From Bosea beijingensis (GTDB taxonomy: Bacteria; Pseudomonadota; Alphaproteobacteria; Rhizobiales; Beijerinckiaceae): 64,000 bases of DNA. The stretch lies in the NCBI RefSeq assembly GCF_030758975.1, contig NZ_CP132359.1, positions 4,463,528 to 4,527,527 on the forward strand, written 5' to 3'. The notes beneath the pieces were generated by a model, which worked only from the letters and a program-made list of their open reading frames with translations, did not search any database and was not told the DNA's origin. Positions 26,458-35,114 of the stretch are shown one piece after another (position 1 is the stretch's first letter; each line of letters starts with the position of its first letter). The position numbers were made by a program, and so were the translations under genes.

Positions 26458-29400
26458 TGGTCATCAGCATCACCCGCGTCGCGAGCGTCGAGTACTACGA
26501 GAAGCAGAGCGAAATCGCGGGCCAAGAACGCGACCAGGTCGCCTACTATCAGGAGAACGAGACCTGCGGTGTCTGGTGGCGGGCGGGTGGTCCTGCTGAT
26601 GACTACCCACTCCCCACGCTGTCGCCCTTCCGGTTTTGCAAGAACGGGGAGGCAGTTGATGGCCGGCTATTGCGAGACCTTTGCGCGGGCCGCGATCCGG
26701 AGACAGGCGCTGCTCTCGTGCGCCAGAGCGCAAACGGCAAGAGATCAGCAGGCTTTGACATCCAGATTGGCCCGCCTAAACCGGTGTCTGTCCTTGCGGC
26801 CTTTGCCGATGACGAGACCCGCCGGAAGATCGAACAGGCTCACGACAAATCTATTCGCCGAGCGCTGAGGTTTGTTCATGAAGCCGGGTTGATCGATGCT
26901 CGGCGAGGCGAGGGCGGCCGCGGTAAAGATGGCATTGGCGACAACGCTCCACCGGCTGAGATTGCCGCAGCCGTCTATCGACATTTCACGTCGCGTGCGA
27001 ACGACCCGCAGCTACATTCGCATTGTGTCCTAATCAACCTAGCGGTGCGTGAGGACGGAACCACCGGCAGCATCGATAACGCCACAGTCATGAGTTTTAG
27101 AGGAGCAATTGCTGCCCTCTATCGTGCTGAGCTAGCGTCTGAGCTTCGTCGCCAGCTTGGCATTGAGACCGAGCGAGACGGCCGGAACTTTAAGGTGTCG
27201 GGCGTTCCAGAAACCCTGGTCACCCAATTTTCCAAACGCAGGAAGGAAATCGAGCGGATCGCGAGTGAGCGGGGCTTTTCCACCGCCCAAAACCGTGACT
27301 CGGCGCAACATGCTGCCTATCAGTCTCGCGACGATAAGGATCGAGAAACCCCGCTCTCGGAACTGCAGAAGCAGTGGCTCGGCGAACTCGGCGCGGCTGG
27401 CTGGAACCCGGAAGCGTTGTTCCGCTCGGTCGAGGTCCAGTCCGCTCAGGCTTGCGCCGAGCGCCTGGTCGATGGTGACAGATCGGAGCGCCTGACGCGG
27501 CTCGCTCTCGAAGCGATCGACTCGCTCTCGGAAACCGAAAGCGTGTTCACCCGTGCCGACGTTCTGCGGGAAGTTTTCGAGGCAGTCCAATGTGAGGTCG
27601 ACGCCGACGAGGCCCAGGAGCTGGTCGAGCAGGTCATCGCCGGTGGCCAGATCATCGAAATCGGCCGGCATGACAAGAGCCGTATCCCCGTCTTCACGAC
27701 ACAAGCCATCATCGATGCCGAGCGCGAGATGCTCGCTGCAGCGACTGCGGGGAAGGGCGCTCGTGACTATGTGACGGCCGAGTCTCTGGAACAGGTCCTC
27801 GCGGATAAGATGGACCCCGCGCAGACGAAGCGAATGTCAGCCGAACAGGCGGTCGCCGTGCGCCACGCGCTCAACAACGACATAGTCTCGATCGTCGAAG
27901 GGTCGGCCGGCGCGGGCAAGAGCTTCTCGATGGGCGCGGTTCGCGAGATCGCGGAGGCCCGCGCCAACGGGAAAAGGGTCTGGGGCATCGCGCCATCCTG
28001 GAAGGCGGTCGACAGCCTTCGCAATGAGATTGGATTGGCTGAGAACCTCTCGTACTCCGCCCAAGGCATGCTCGTGAAAATGCTCAAGACGGGTGAGGTG
28101 AAGATCGACGAGAATACAGTCATCATCGCCGACGAAGCCGGCATGATGAGCACAAAGGACCTGTCGGCGCTCGTCGTCGCCTGCGTGAAGGCCAAGGCAA
28201 AACTAATCCTCACAGGCGACACGAAACAGCTTCAGTCCGTCGAGGCTGGATCGCCGATGGCATTGCTGATCGAAGCGATCGGCTCAGTCCGGATAAGCAA
28301 GATTCAGCGCCAGCGCGGCCGTGACGATCACGAAGGCAAATGGATGCGCGCTGCGTCGATGGATTTCGCCGCGGGCCACACTGACCGGGCGCTAGAAGCG
28401 TACGATCGCGCCGGCGCAATCGACTGGATGGATGATCGCAATGCAGCAATCGCGAAGCTCGTCTCCGATTACCTCGCCTCGCTAGGTGCGGTTGCTGCCG
28501 ACGGCCGACCCAAGACGAGGGCAATTCTGACCGGGTGGAATTCAGATGCCCGGTTCATCAACGGCCTGATCCGGGAGAAACTCTTCCGGCGCGGCGCGCT
28601 GAGCGGCGGGGTCGTGGTGAGGACAATTCCTCGTGGCCTCGAAAAGGCTGAGGAAATTGAATTTGCGGCAGGCGACGACATCATCTTCGGGGAGTCGGTC
28701 GAACTCGAATCCGTCACGATCCGGAACGCCGATCTCGCCAAGATCGAGAGCATTTCAAATGAGCCGGACCCTCTCCTCACGTTCCGGCTGAACAAGAATG
28801 CGAGCGAGCTGGTCACCGCCCGGTTGAGCGATCTGGTCGGAAAACGTTTCGGAAACGAGCCTGTCGCGCCGAAGATCCAGCACTCCTATGCCATGACCGT
28901 TCACGCGAGCCAGGGCATCACGGTAGACAACGTGTTCGTCGCTAACCTGCGCGGAATGGGGCGCTCGGCATCCTATGTCGCGATGACCCGTCATCGGGAG
29001 ACCGTGCAGCTCTATTTCGACACCTCCCGTATTCGCGATCGCCTCGAGGCGGCGGTGCCGGGCATCGTTCGGACCGGGAAGCGGATAGCGCGGACCTTCG
29101 ACGCCGACGATCTCCCCCCAGCTGAGGTCACGGACGCTGCCATTAAGAAGGCCGCGATCGCGGAGTCGATGAAATCGGACCGCAAGTCCAACGCGGCGGA
29201 TTATTGGCGTTCCGTATCGGATTTTGTCGAGGGCAAGCCCAACCGGGCACAGTCCGAAGCGGGAGAGCAGGCGCCCCCGGTCTCGCCGACGGAGCAGCTG
29301 AAACAGCGCATGAATTCCCGGCTTCATTCGGAATCGAAATACCCGCTGCCGCCAGTCGACCTGGCGACGGTTCTGCGAGGCAGGGATCACAAACACGGAC

Positions 29401-30257
29401 CAATTCCGGCCCGCGACAACATCAATGGAGAGAGAAATGACCACAACAGAAACAATGAACGAATCCAGCTTGGTCCCTATCAGCGACCTGAGCAGCGAGA
29501 CGTCGGCCTTCGGAAATATCTACGAGAGTCCTACGATCTCTCGTTTGGCGGCGGACCGCAGGCCAAGTCCCTCCTCAGTCTGCGAAACCTGTCCAGCAGC
29601 CGTTTGGCACGTTCTTCCCGGCGAATTGCGAGCCTTTTGCAGGGTGATGCACGTTCTAGTCTACACCATGGAGGAGCCGAACGCGCTGACCGCCTGCGAT
29701 GGTCGGGAAATGGCAATAGAGCAGATGTTAGCGAAGGCGGCCGCGTAGCCGGCACCGCGCGGACGGGATCACCTTTCTCCCGGGTGGAGGCGGCTCGCGT
29801 CAGCCCAGTCGATATGTTGCTCATTGAGCGCCAGAGCATGATCCAAGTTGCCACCGAACATCTCGGTGGCCGAATCCTGCGATCCTGGAATTCGAACCGG
29901 AACCACCGGGTTCAGTTCGCCGATCACCCGGAGCCGGTGCAGATTGCAAAATCCGAGCGCACCGGCCGGTGGACCTGGTCAACCATCAGCGACGCGACCA
30001 GGCGCGGCGTCGCCGATCTAGTTGCGAAGGTAAGGGATCTCGCCCCAGAAAAGGCGGTAGCCTGGCTTCGCGAACGGACTAGGCATGCCGTGGCCAATCC
30101 CATCGCGAAGGCGCTGCAATCGTCGCCGGCTGAGATCGAGGAGCGCCGCCTGCAGTTTATCACGGCTAGAACGCGGATCGCCGAGACCGAGCAGACGAAG
30201 GCGCGTGATCCAGATCGTAGCCGCGAATCCCGTCGCGAAGCTGAATTCTCGATGTAG
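26457..30257 (+). CDS. MobF (TrwC/TraI-type) relaxase-helicase
   Basis: 1266 residues from a GTG at 26457 preceded by GGAGGGG. The relaxase domain has tyrosine pairs at 13/14 and 30/31 and the metal-binding histidines H176, H187 and H189 ('DPQLHSHC'). The helicase part has Walker A 'GSAGAGKS' near 481-488, 'IIADEAGMMS', 'QRGRDDHEGKW' and 'YAMTVHASQGIT'. The enzyme nicks oriT, stays bound to the 5' end and unwinds DNA in conjugation. It is about 250-300 residues longer than typical TrwC: residues beyond about 900 form an Arg/Ser-rich linker and a further domain (1110-1200) recalling the N-part of TOPRIM/DUF3991 proteins. The tail is Arg rich. Confidence 0.9.
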   Translation: MVISITRVASVEYYEKQSEIAGQERDQVAYYQENETCGVWWRAGGPADDYPLPTLSPFRFCKNGEAVDGRLLRDLCAGRDPETGAALVRQSANGKRSAGFDIQIGPPKPVSVLAAFADDETRRKIEQAHDKSIRRALRFVHEAGLIDARRGEGGRGKDGIGDNAPPAEIAAAVYRHFTSRANDPQLHSHCVLINLAVREDGTTGSIDNATVMSFRGAIAALYRAELASELRRQLGIETERDGRNFKVSGVPETLVTQFSKRRKEIERIASERGFSTAQNRDSAQHAAYQSRDDKDRETPLSELQKQWLGELGAAGWNPEALFRSVEVQSAQACAERLVDGDRSERLTRLALEAIDSLSETESVFTRADVLREVFEAVQCEVDADEAQELVEQVIAGGQIIEIGRHDKSRIPVFTTQAIIDAEREMLAAATAGKGARDYVTAESLEQVLADKMDPAQTKRMSAEQAVAVRHALNNDIVSIVEGSAGAGKSFSMGAVREIAEARANGKRVWGIAPSWKAVDSLRNEIGLAENLSYSAQGMLVKMLKTGEVKIDENTVIIADEAGMMSTKDLSALVVACVKAKAKLILTGDTKQLQSVEAGSPMALLIEAIGSVRISKIQRQRGRDDHEGKWMRAASMDFAAGHTDRALEAYDRAGAIDWMDDRNAAIAKLVSDYLASLGAVAADGRPKTRAILTGWNSDARFINGLIREKLFRRGALSGGVVVRTIPRGLEKAEEIEFAAGDDIIFGESVELESVTIRNADLAKIESISNEPDPLLTFRLNKNASELVTARLSDLVGKRFGNEPVAPKIQHSYAMTVHASQGITVDNVFVANLRGMGRSASYVAMTRHRETVQLYFDTSRIRDRLEAAVPGIVRTGKRIARTFDADDLPPAEVTDAAIKKAAIAESMKSDRKSNAADYWRSVSDFVEGKPNRAQSEAGEQAPPVSPTEQLKQRMNSRLHSESKYPLPPVDLATVLRGRDHKHGPIPARDNINGERNDHNRNNERIQLGPYQRPEQRDVGLRKYLRESYDLSFGGGPQAKSLLSLRNLSSSRLARSSRRIASLLQGDARSSLHHGGAERADRLRWSGNGNRADVSEGGRVAGTARTGSPFSRVEAARVSPVDMLLIERQSMIQVATEHLGGRILRSWNSNRNHRVQFADHPEPVQIAKSERTGRWTWSTISDATRRGVADLVAKVRDLAPEKAVAWLRERTRHAVANPIAKALQSSPAEIEERRLQFITARTRIAETEQTKARDPDRSRESRREAEFSM
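29437..29748 (+). CDS. Four-cysteine protein nested within the relaxase gene
   Basis: 103 residues in the +1 frame relative to the relaxase, starting at an ATG preceded by GGAG at 6-nt spacing. Cysteines 49, 52, 68 and 87 lie in a coherent pattern ('CETCPAAVW', 'FCRVMHVLVY', 'CDGRE'), recalling small CxxCP...CDGRE proteins found beside conjugation genes; a zinc or Fe-S site is likely. The overlapping relaxase frame is low complexity here (residues about 994-1097), as expected of the frame under weaker selection. Which frame is the older one cannot be decided from the sequence. Confidence 0.65.
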   Translation: MTTTETMNESSLVPISDLSSETSAFGNIYESPTISRLAADRRPSPSSVCETCPAAVWHVLPGELRAFCRVMHVLVYTMEEPNALTACDGREMAIEQMLAKAAA

Positions 30258-30298
30258 GTGGAATGGGGTCTGCTCTACTTTTGATGGCAGAGGTCAGC

Positions 30299-31195
30299 TC
30301 AATTCTCGTTCAGTCCGTGGGGAGCGCGGGTGTGCAGCCGGGTTTTCCACGATGACTCGAGGCGGATGACGTCATCGGCGAGCATGTCGGGCGACACGCG
30401 CTGCAGGATGGAGAATCGAAACGCTGTCGGGTCGCGATCACGCAACAGCTTATTGCCACCGTGTCCCGTCGCGCCGTAGGCGAGCCACCGACCTAAGATG
30501 TTCGTGCTGCCGTACGCCGAGCCGACGTAGGTCTTTGCGTCGGTGGAATCCCAGACTGCATATACCCCGCGCCACTGCTCCAAGGCTGATCGCCAACGCT
30601 GCGGCAGGATCGCGAGTTCAGGCCATGTGAACTCGACTTCATCCCACGCCGGCAGGGGCGGCGCGAAGGCGCTCTCTTCGCGAATTGCCATCACCGGCAT
30701 CCTGTTGTTGTGCGAGCGCCGGTACCAGCCGCGGTCAGGAGGGGGCCATCCGACAATCAGCTTGCCGCGCCAATCGGCATAGTTCTCAGTCTCCCGGAGA
30801 TCGAAGCGCATCTGACGCGTCCTCGTCTCGGCGTCCGTAAATCCCGAGTACCCGTGCTCGGCCAAAGCCTGGTTCTCAGGGCAGGCCCAGAACTGCTCTC
30901 GGGAATGCGGTTCCGCATCCCCGATTTCGTAGATGCCGACAAAAGCGGCCTTCGCCGGCCCATAAGCGATAAAGCTCGCCAGCCAGCCTCCGCGAAGAGC
31001 GAGCATCGAACGTTCGACAGACGGACCCTGGTACGACTGGAAGACGTTGAAGAGTTGCGGGCGCTCGCTCGCGATTAGCGGCAGCGCACGAGCAAGCTGA
31101 GATTCCATTGGTTTGTGACGCAGCACAAGGGTGCGGGCCGGGTCGATACCTACGTTGCCGAGGAGGTCATTCAGCAGCATCGTCGCGGACCTCAC
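30299..31195 (-). CDS. GIY-YIG endonuclease-domain protein
   Basis: 298 residues from a GTG that overlaps the upstream stop (GTGA); an ATG five codons later (31180) is possible. The N-terminal 200 residues are an unrecognised mixed domain. The C-terminal 90 residues carry the GIY-YIG signature ('GVYAVWDSTDAKTYVGSAYG'), then an arginine ('GRWLAYGATGHGG') and a Glu-containing helix ('IRLESSWKTRLHTR'), the usual catalytic layout. It might act on foreign or own DNA as a restriction, repair or homing-type enzyme. Confidence 0.75.
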   Translation of the reverse strand: MRSATMLLNDLLGNVGIDPARTLVLRHKPMESQLARALPLIASERPQLFNVFQSYQGPSVERSMLALRGGWLASFIAYGPAKAAFVGIYEIGDAEPHSREQFWACPENQALAEHGYSGFTDAETRTRQMRFDLRETENYADWRGKLIVGWPPPDRGWYRRSHNNRMPVMAIREESAFAPPLPAWDEVEFTWPELAILPQRWRSALEQWRGVYAVWDSTDAKTYVGSAYGSTNILGRWLAYGATGHGGNKLLRDRDPTAFRFSILQRVSPDMLADDVIRLESSWKTRLHTRAPHGLNEN

Positions 31196-32133
31196 CGTTC
31201 ACTTAAATCAATGAGGCGATAGGAGCACGCGTCGTTGCCCCTGACGACCGGCCTCACCATGTCGACGAAACGGGGATCTTCGCAGAGAGGGGCGATGACA
31301 TTGTCAGGTGTCTCCGGCCCAAGACGCGTTTTCACCGAGCCTACCTCAATGGTGGTGTCGGCAAGGACGATGCCGGCGAGCCAAACGCGGTTCACGGTCC
31401 GCACGGCGCTTGGATCGAAAGTTGTCCCTAATTTCCCGACGATCTGTGCCTTAAAATCGCGAAGCGCTACGGCGCGCTGTTGGCTGGTGATGCCGTAGAG
31501 GGCTGAAAAATCACCGAGAGAATATAGTTGCCCAGGCTTGCGTGCCAGTTCGAGGTTGATGCGGGAAGCGGCCGCAGAGGGGGAGGCCTTCGCCCGCCCG
31601 GACGCGATGAACGCGTCGATCATGGAAATCAGAGCATTGTCCTGGTGGGCGGCCGCCCGCTCGCCATTGATGCGATTTTTCTCACCAGAAGCCCAGGTGG
31701 GATCAAAATTCATCCTCGCGATGGCGGCGCCGAGGTTTTCGTCAGCGAGCTCGACCTGCGCGAGACGACCCTTGAAGCTTCGCCACTCCCGGCTGTTCGT
31801 CAACTCGGCAAGGGTCCGCCAATAGGCGGCGAGATACCGCTCTGTCAGCGGCCGCACTTCGTATTCAAATCTCGACCGGGCCTCCTGAATTGCCGCGGCT
31901 GCTAGATCATTCGCCTTTGCGGTGTCCGCCCGCCGCGAAGCTTCTTCGGCTGCGCGTTCGATCTCGGCTTGCCTAATCCGTTCGACGCGGCGCGTTTCCT
32001 TGGCCAGGCGCTCGGCCTCCTGCTGCTCTGCGAGGATCATCCGGTCCCGACGATCAACATACCATGGGACTATTTGGCCAGCCCCGACGCCAAACGAAAT
32101 GATGAGAGCGCCAAGGATAAAATTGCGGTTCAT
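31192..32133 (-). CDS. Single-pass membrane protein with coiled coil
   Basis: 313 residues from the ATG at 32133; the upstream 29 codons of the frame are unlikely. A transmembrane helix at about 5-22 is followed by a long charged coiled coil (about 30-100, 'QEAERLAKETRRVERIRQAE') and a helical C-terminal domain with two Cys. The stop overlaps the start of the GIY-YIG gene by 4 bp, which points to a two-gene operon of a membrane sensor or anchor plus a nuclease. Confidence 0.6.
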   Translation of the reverse strand: MNRNFILGALIISFGVGAGQIVPWYVDRRDRMILAEQQEAERLAKETRRVERIRQAEIERAAEEASRRADTAKANDLAAAAIQEARSRFEYEVRPLTERYLAAYWRTLAELTNSREWRSFKGRLAQVELADENLGAAIARMNFDPTWASGEKNRINGERAAAHQDNALISMIDAFIASGRAKASPSAAASRINLELARKPGQLYSLGDFSALYGITSQQRAVALRDFKAQIVGKLGTTFDPSAVRTVNRVWLAGIVLADTTIEVGSVKTRLGPETPDNVIAPLCEDPRFVDMVRPVVRGNDACSYRLIDLSER

Positions 32134-32450
32134 TGCTAGGCGTAGAATGCGAGTGCGTTCTGCCCTGCTACCCGCAAATTGCCTCAGCGGACAACCTGGA
32201 AATCGGAGCTCGTTGCGCATGCGTATCGCAGGTTGAGCCTATGCTTCTTCAAACTGATTTCGATCGAATTTTCAGCGTGCCGTCGAACCGTCGACGAGGC
32301 TGGCGCCCTACGTCAATAATGTGCAATGATTTCAATATCTTAGTTCCATAACAAACCTTCTGCGAATCGCGTCCCTGAGGCTAAGGCCTGGCTTGCTCCT
32401 GACCTTGGCGCGCACCGCGACGTCGCATAGTCTCAACTCAGGAGGACCCC

Positions 32451-32747
32451 ATGGACGAAGTCACCCAAGATGCCGTCGACAGGCTGCTGAAGCTGGCCCA
32501 AAGCGATACCGGTCAGGCCCGACGCATCGCCAACTTTCTGCTCGCCTAGTGGAATGCTGAAGAGCACGGTGGCTTCGACATCGCCGACCTCTTCGCTGTC
32601 GATGCCGCGATCGCGCGAGATATGGCTCGCGTTTTCAACTATTTGGCCACGCGGTCGAACGCGGAATATCCCGAGGACCGCGAGCTAGAGATCAAAGAAA
32701 TCATTCGTCGCTGGCGCCCAGAGACCTGGGCCAAGATCCAGGCCTGA
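32451..32747 (+). pseudogene. Small protein gene interrupted by an in-frame amber codon
   Basis: An ATG with an ideal GGAGG ribosome binding site (32441-32445) opens a frame that reads 32 codons, meets TAG at 32547-32549, and continues in the same frame for 65 codons to TGA at 32745. The translation across the stop ('DTGQARRIANFLLA', stop, 'WNAEEHGGFDIADLFAVDAA') resembles a family of about 95-100 residue proteins (DUF7673-like) that have a Trp at this point, so TGG to TAG is the likely change. Either a recent null mutation or suppressed readthrough. Confidence 0.65.
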
Positions 32748-32880
32748 CTCCCTACCGACGAGGTCGAGTTTTGTCGGGCAATTCCCGATTTTGGTCCTTG
32801 GCCTCCCAAAGTTGTTTGCGGGAAACGTCTCCGGATGGGCCAGTGCCGTTGTAGCAGGACAACACCTTCGATTCCGGACC

Positions 32881-33681
32881 ATGAAGCTTCTCGTCCTCTC
32901 CGACCTCCACCTTGAATTCCTGCCCGACGGATACCGGCTTCCTCCCGTTGCTGCTGAATTCGATGTGGCGGTGCTCGCCGGCGACATTTATCGGCCCCTG
33001 ACGCGATCGCTCGAGTGGATCGCCCGGGAACGCGATGGCGGTGCCTTCGCAGGGCGCCCGGTGATCTTCGTCCCCGGCAACCACGAGTTCTACAAATCGC
33101 ATATCGCCAGGCAAATGCCGGAGGCAGAGCAACTGGCGAAGGCGCTGGGAATTTCATTGTTGGCGCCTGGCGCCGTGACGATCGGCAATGTCCGCTTCAT
33201 CGGCGCCACGCTCTGGACTGACTACGCCCTGAACGGCGATGCACGGTCAGCGAAGATGACGGCCCAGGCCGATCTCAACGATCACCGGCTGATCCGCTTC
33301 TCCGAGGGAGGCAGGTCCATGCGGTTCACGCCGTCGCACGCTGAAATGCTTCATCGTCGCGATCTGTCGTTCATCGTCGACCAGTTGTCGGAGCCGCATG
33401 CGGGCCCAACGATCGTTGTCACCCATCATGCCCCTCACCCGGGCTCAGTTGCGAAGCGCTATGCCGGGCAGCCGCTGACGGCCGCCTTCGCGTCGGACCT
33501 AAGCGCGGTCATTTCACAGCATCAGCCCGAGCTCTGGATCCACGGCCACGATCACGGATCGCATGACTATATGGTCGGCCAGACGAGGATCCTCGCGAAC
33601 CAGGCCGGATATCCGACGCAAGGAGGAACCAGAGAGAATTCGAGCTTCGACCCGGAGCTAGTTGCGGAGATCCCGGCCTGA
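32881..33681 (+). CDS. Calcineurin-like metallophosphoesterase
   Basis: 266 residues from the ATG at 32881; the 30 upstream codons are unlikely coding. Motifs: 'LVLSDLHLE', 'LAGDIY', 'PGNHEFY', 'VVTHHAP' and 'WIHGHDHGSHDY', giving the full two-metal site. It is a paralogue of the leftward gene at 3665-4420; both share 'FIGATLW.DY'. It follows the amber-interrupted gene and precedes two genes of unknown function. The substrate is unknown. Confidence 0.85.
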   Translation: MKLLVLSDLHLEFLPDGYRLPPVAAEFDVAVLAGDIYRPLTRSLEWIARERDGGAFAGRPVIFVPGNHEFYKSHIARQMPEAEQLAKALGISLLAPGAVTIGNVRFIGATLWTDYALNGDARSAKMTAQADLNDHRLIRFSEGGRSMRFTPSHAEMLHRRDLSFIVDQLSEPHAGPTIVVTHHAPHPGSVAKRYAGQPLTAAFASDLSAVISQHQPELWIHGHDHGSHDYMVGQTRILANQAGYPTQGGTRENSSFDPELVAEIPA

Positions 33682-33835
33682 GGACGGATAGCGCTCAATT
33701 ACCGTATCTGCCTCCTCGCTCGAATTCCCCTATCGGAACGTATCGGCGAGCAACATATCCACGGCCCTGCCTTGCGACACATGGACAGCCCCCGAGTAAA
33801 CGGGGCACGCTGGCCAAAAGTCGTAGGGGGAGCGG

Positions 33836-35107
33836 ATGGACGATTGGGAAGGGCAGCTTGAGGCCGAGCGGCTGATGCTATCGACGCCGGACACGGTCTA
33901 CGACTACCTGTCGAAGCTGGAGCCTCCCGAACATCGTTGGCGCCCTCGACTGCCCGATTTCCTGATCGAGCGTCTAGTCGGCCGCAACGATCCGCTCATC
34001 GATCTAGGTCTAGCCCGCTTCACGACGAACGATCGTGTTCTCGAGCCGCTCTGGGAGCGCGGTGACGTAGTGCGGATGGCGCTGCTGACCAACCGGTTCC
34101 AAATCTTCAAACCCCGTACTGCTGATCTCTCGTCGATCCTCAAAACCGGCTCGCGCGATCTGGTCCACGGAATGATGACGAACCCGACGATGCCGCCCGA
34201 TTGGCTCGCGGCGGTAATCTCGAACCGGCTGGGACTGTCGGATGAGGCGTGGTGGAACGCTACCACGTCGGCGATCATGAATCCTCGCCTACGCGAGAAG
34301 CGGGAAGCGGACACCTTCGATGAACAAATCGAGGTGTGGGAGCACGAAAAGCCAATAAACGCGGTATGGGATCTCTATTTGACGGCGGAGCCGACACCCA
34401 AGTGGGCTAACGCGCTGATCAATGCCGCTCCGATTCCGTTCATCCTCAGCCTTCCCGAGCGCTTTATGCCAGACATGAAGACCGAAGAGGGCCGCGAGGA
34501 CTGGAAGAAAACGGCGACCCGGCGCCACGAGGCATATCGCGAGCTACTCTGGAAGGCGGCCGAGGAGAAATGGATTGATCCGGCTGGGCTGGAGAAAGAG
34601 GATAAGCTGTCGGCGTTCGCCTGGGCGCGGCGAGCTTTCGCTGAAGCCTACGTTCGGTCAGCCTATGCGCACGACGATCGGATGCGGATCGCGAACCATC
34701 GCGATCAAGCCTTCCGGATTGGCTACTATCAGGGCGCAACCGTTGACCCGAGTTGGCCCGTCGACGAGTACATTGAGCGCGACGGCTTAGTCTTCCTCGA
34801 CGCGATCTCCAACAACAACAGCCTCTACCTCAAGACGAATTGCGAGATCCAGCGCGATGTTCGCGCGGCGGCTCGCCGGCTTGAGACGAACCACGACGAT
34901 ATTCAAGGGACCATGAAGTTCCGGCTAGCGCGAATGGCCAAAGAGGATCCACAGCGATACGGCGACCAGCCCACCGAAGAGATGCTCGAGGATTGGCGCC
35001 GGCAAGACGAGGAGGCGGCGCATCGCGCGCGGATGACTGAGGCTGCGACGAAAGCAACGACGGCCAACGCGGAGCCCTCGAAAAAGCGGGGATGGTTTGG
35101 GCGGTAG
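33836..35107 (+). CDS. Hypothetical protein, facing an unrelated unknown gene
   Basis: 423 residues. It is preceded by AGGGGGAGCGG, a good ribosome binding site. The protein is helical with many Trp, Asp and Glu, and the N-terminal 130 residues have a HEAT-like rhythm ('DPLIDLGLARFTTNDRVLEP'). The middle is an acidic helical domain. The C-terminus is a coiled, Ala-rich arm ending 'PSKKRGWFGR', an amphipathic tag like the N-terminus of the facing gene ('MFGWFKNKK'). No known family is recognised. Confidence 0.6.
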   Translation: MDDWEGQLEAERLMLSTPDTVYDYLSKLEPPEHRWRPRLPDFLIERLVGRNDPLIDLGLARFTTNDRVLEPLWERGDVVRMALLTNRFQIFKPRTADLSSILKTGSRDLVHGMMTNPTMPPDWLAAVISNRLGLSDEAWWNATTSAIMNPRLREKREADTFDEQIEVWEHEKPINAVWDLYLTAEPTPKWANALINAAPIPFILSLPERFMPDMKTEEGREDWKKTATRRHEAYRELLWKAAEEKWIDPAGLEKEDKLSAFAWARRAFAEAYVRSAYAHDDRMRIANHRDQAFRIGYYQGATVDPSWPVDEYIERDGLVFLDAISNNNSLYLKTNCEIQRDVRAAARRLETNHDDIQGTMKFRLARMAKEDPQRYGDQPTEEMLEDWRRQDEEAAHRARMTEAATKATTANAEPSKKRGWFGR

Positions 35108-35114
35108 TCGGCGG

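Noticed and set aside
28755..29444. 229-codon leftward frame inside the relaxase gene
   Set aside because: Arginine-rich antisense of the helicase part; no supporting signal.
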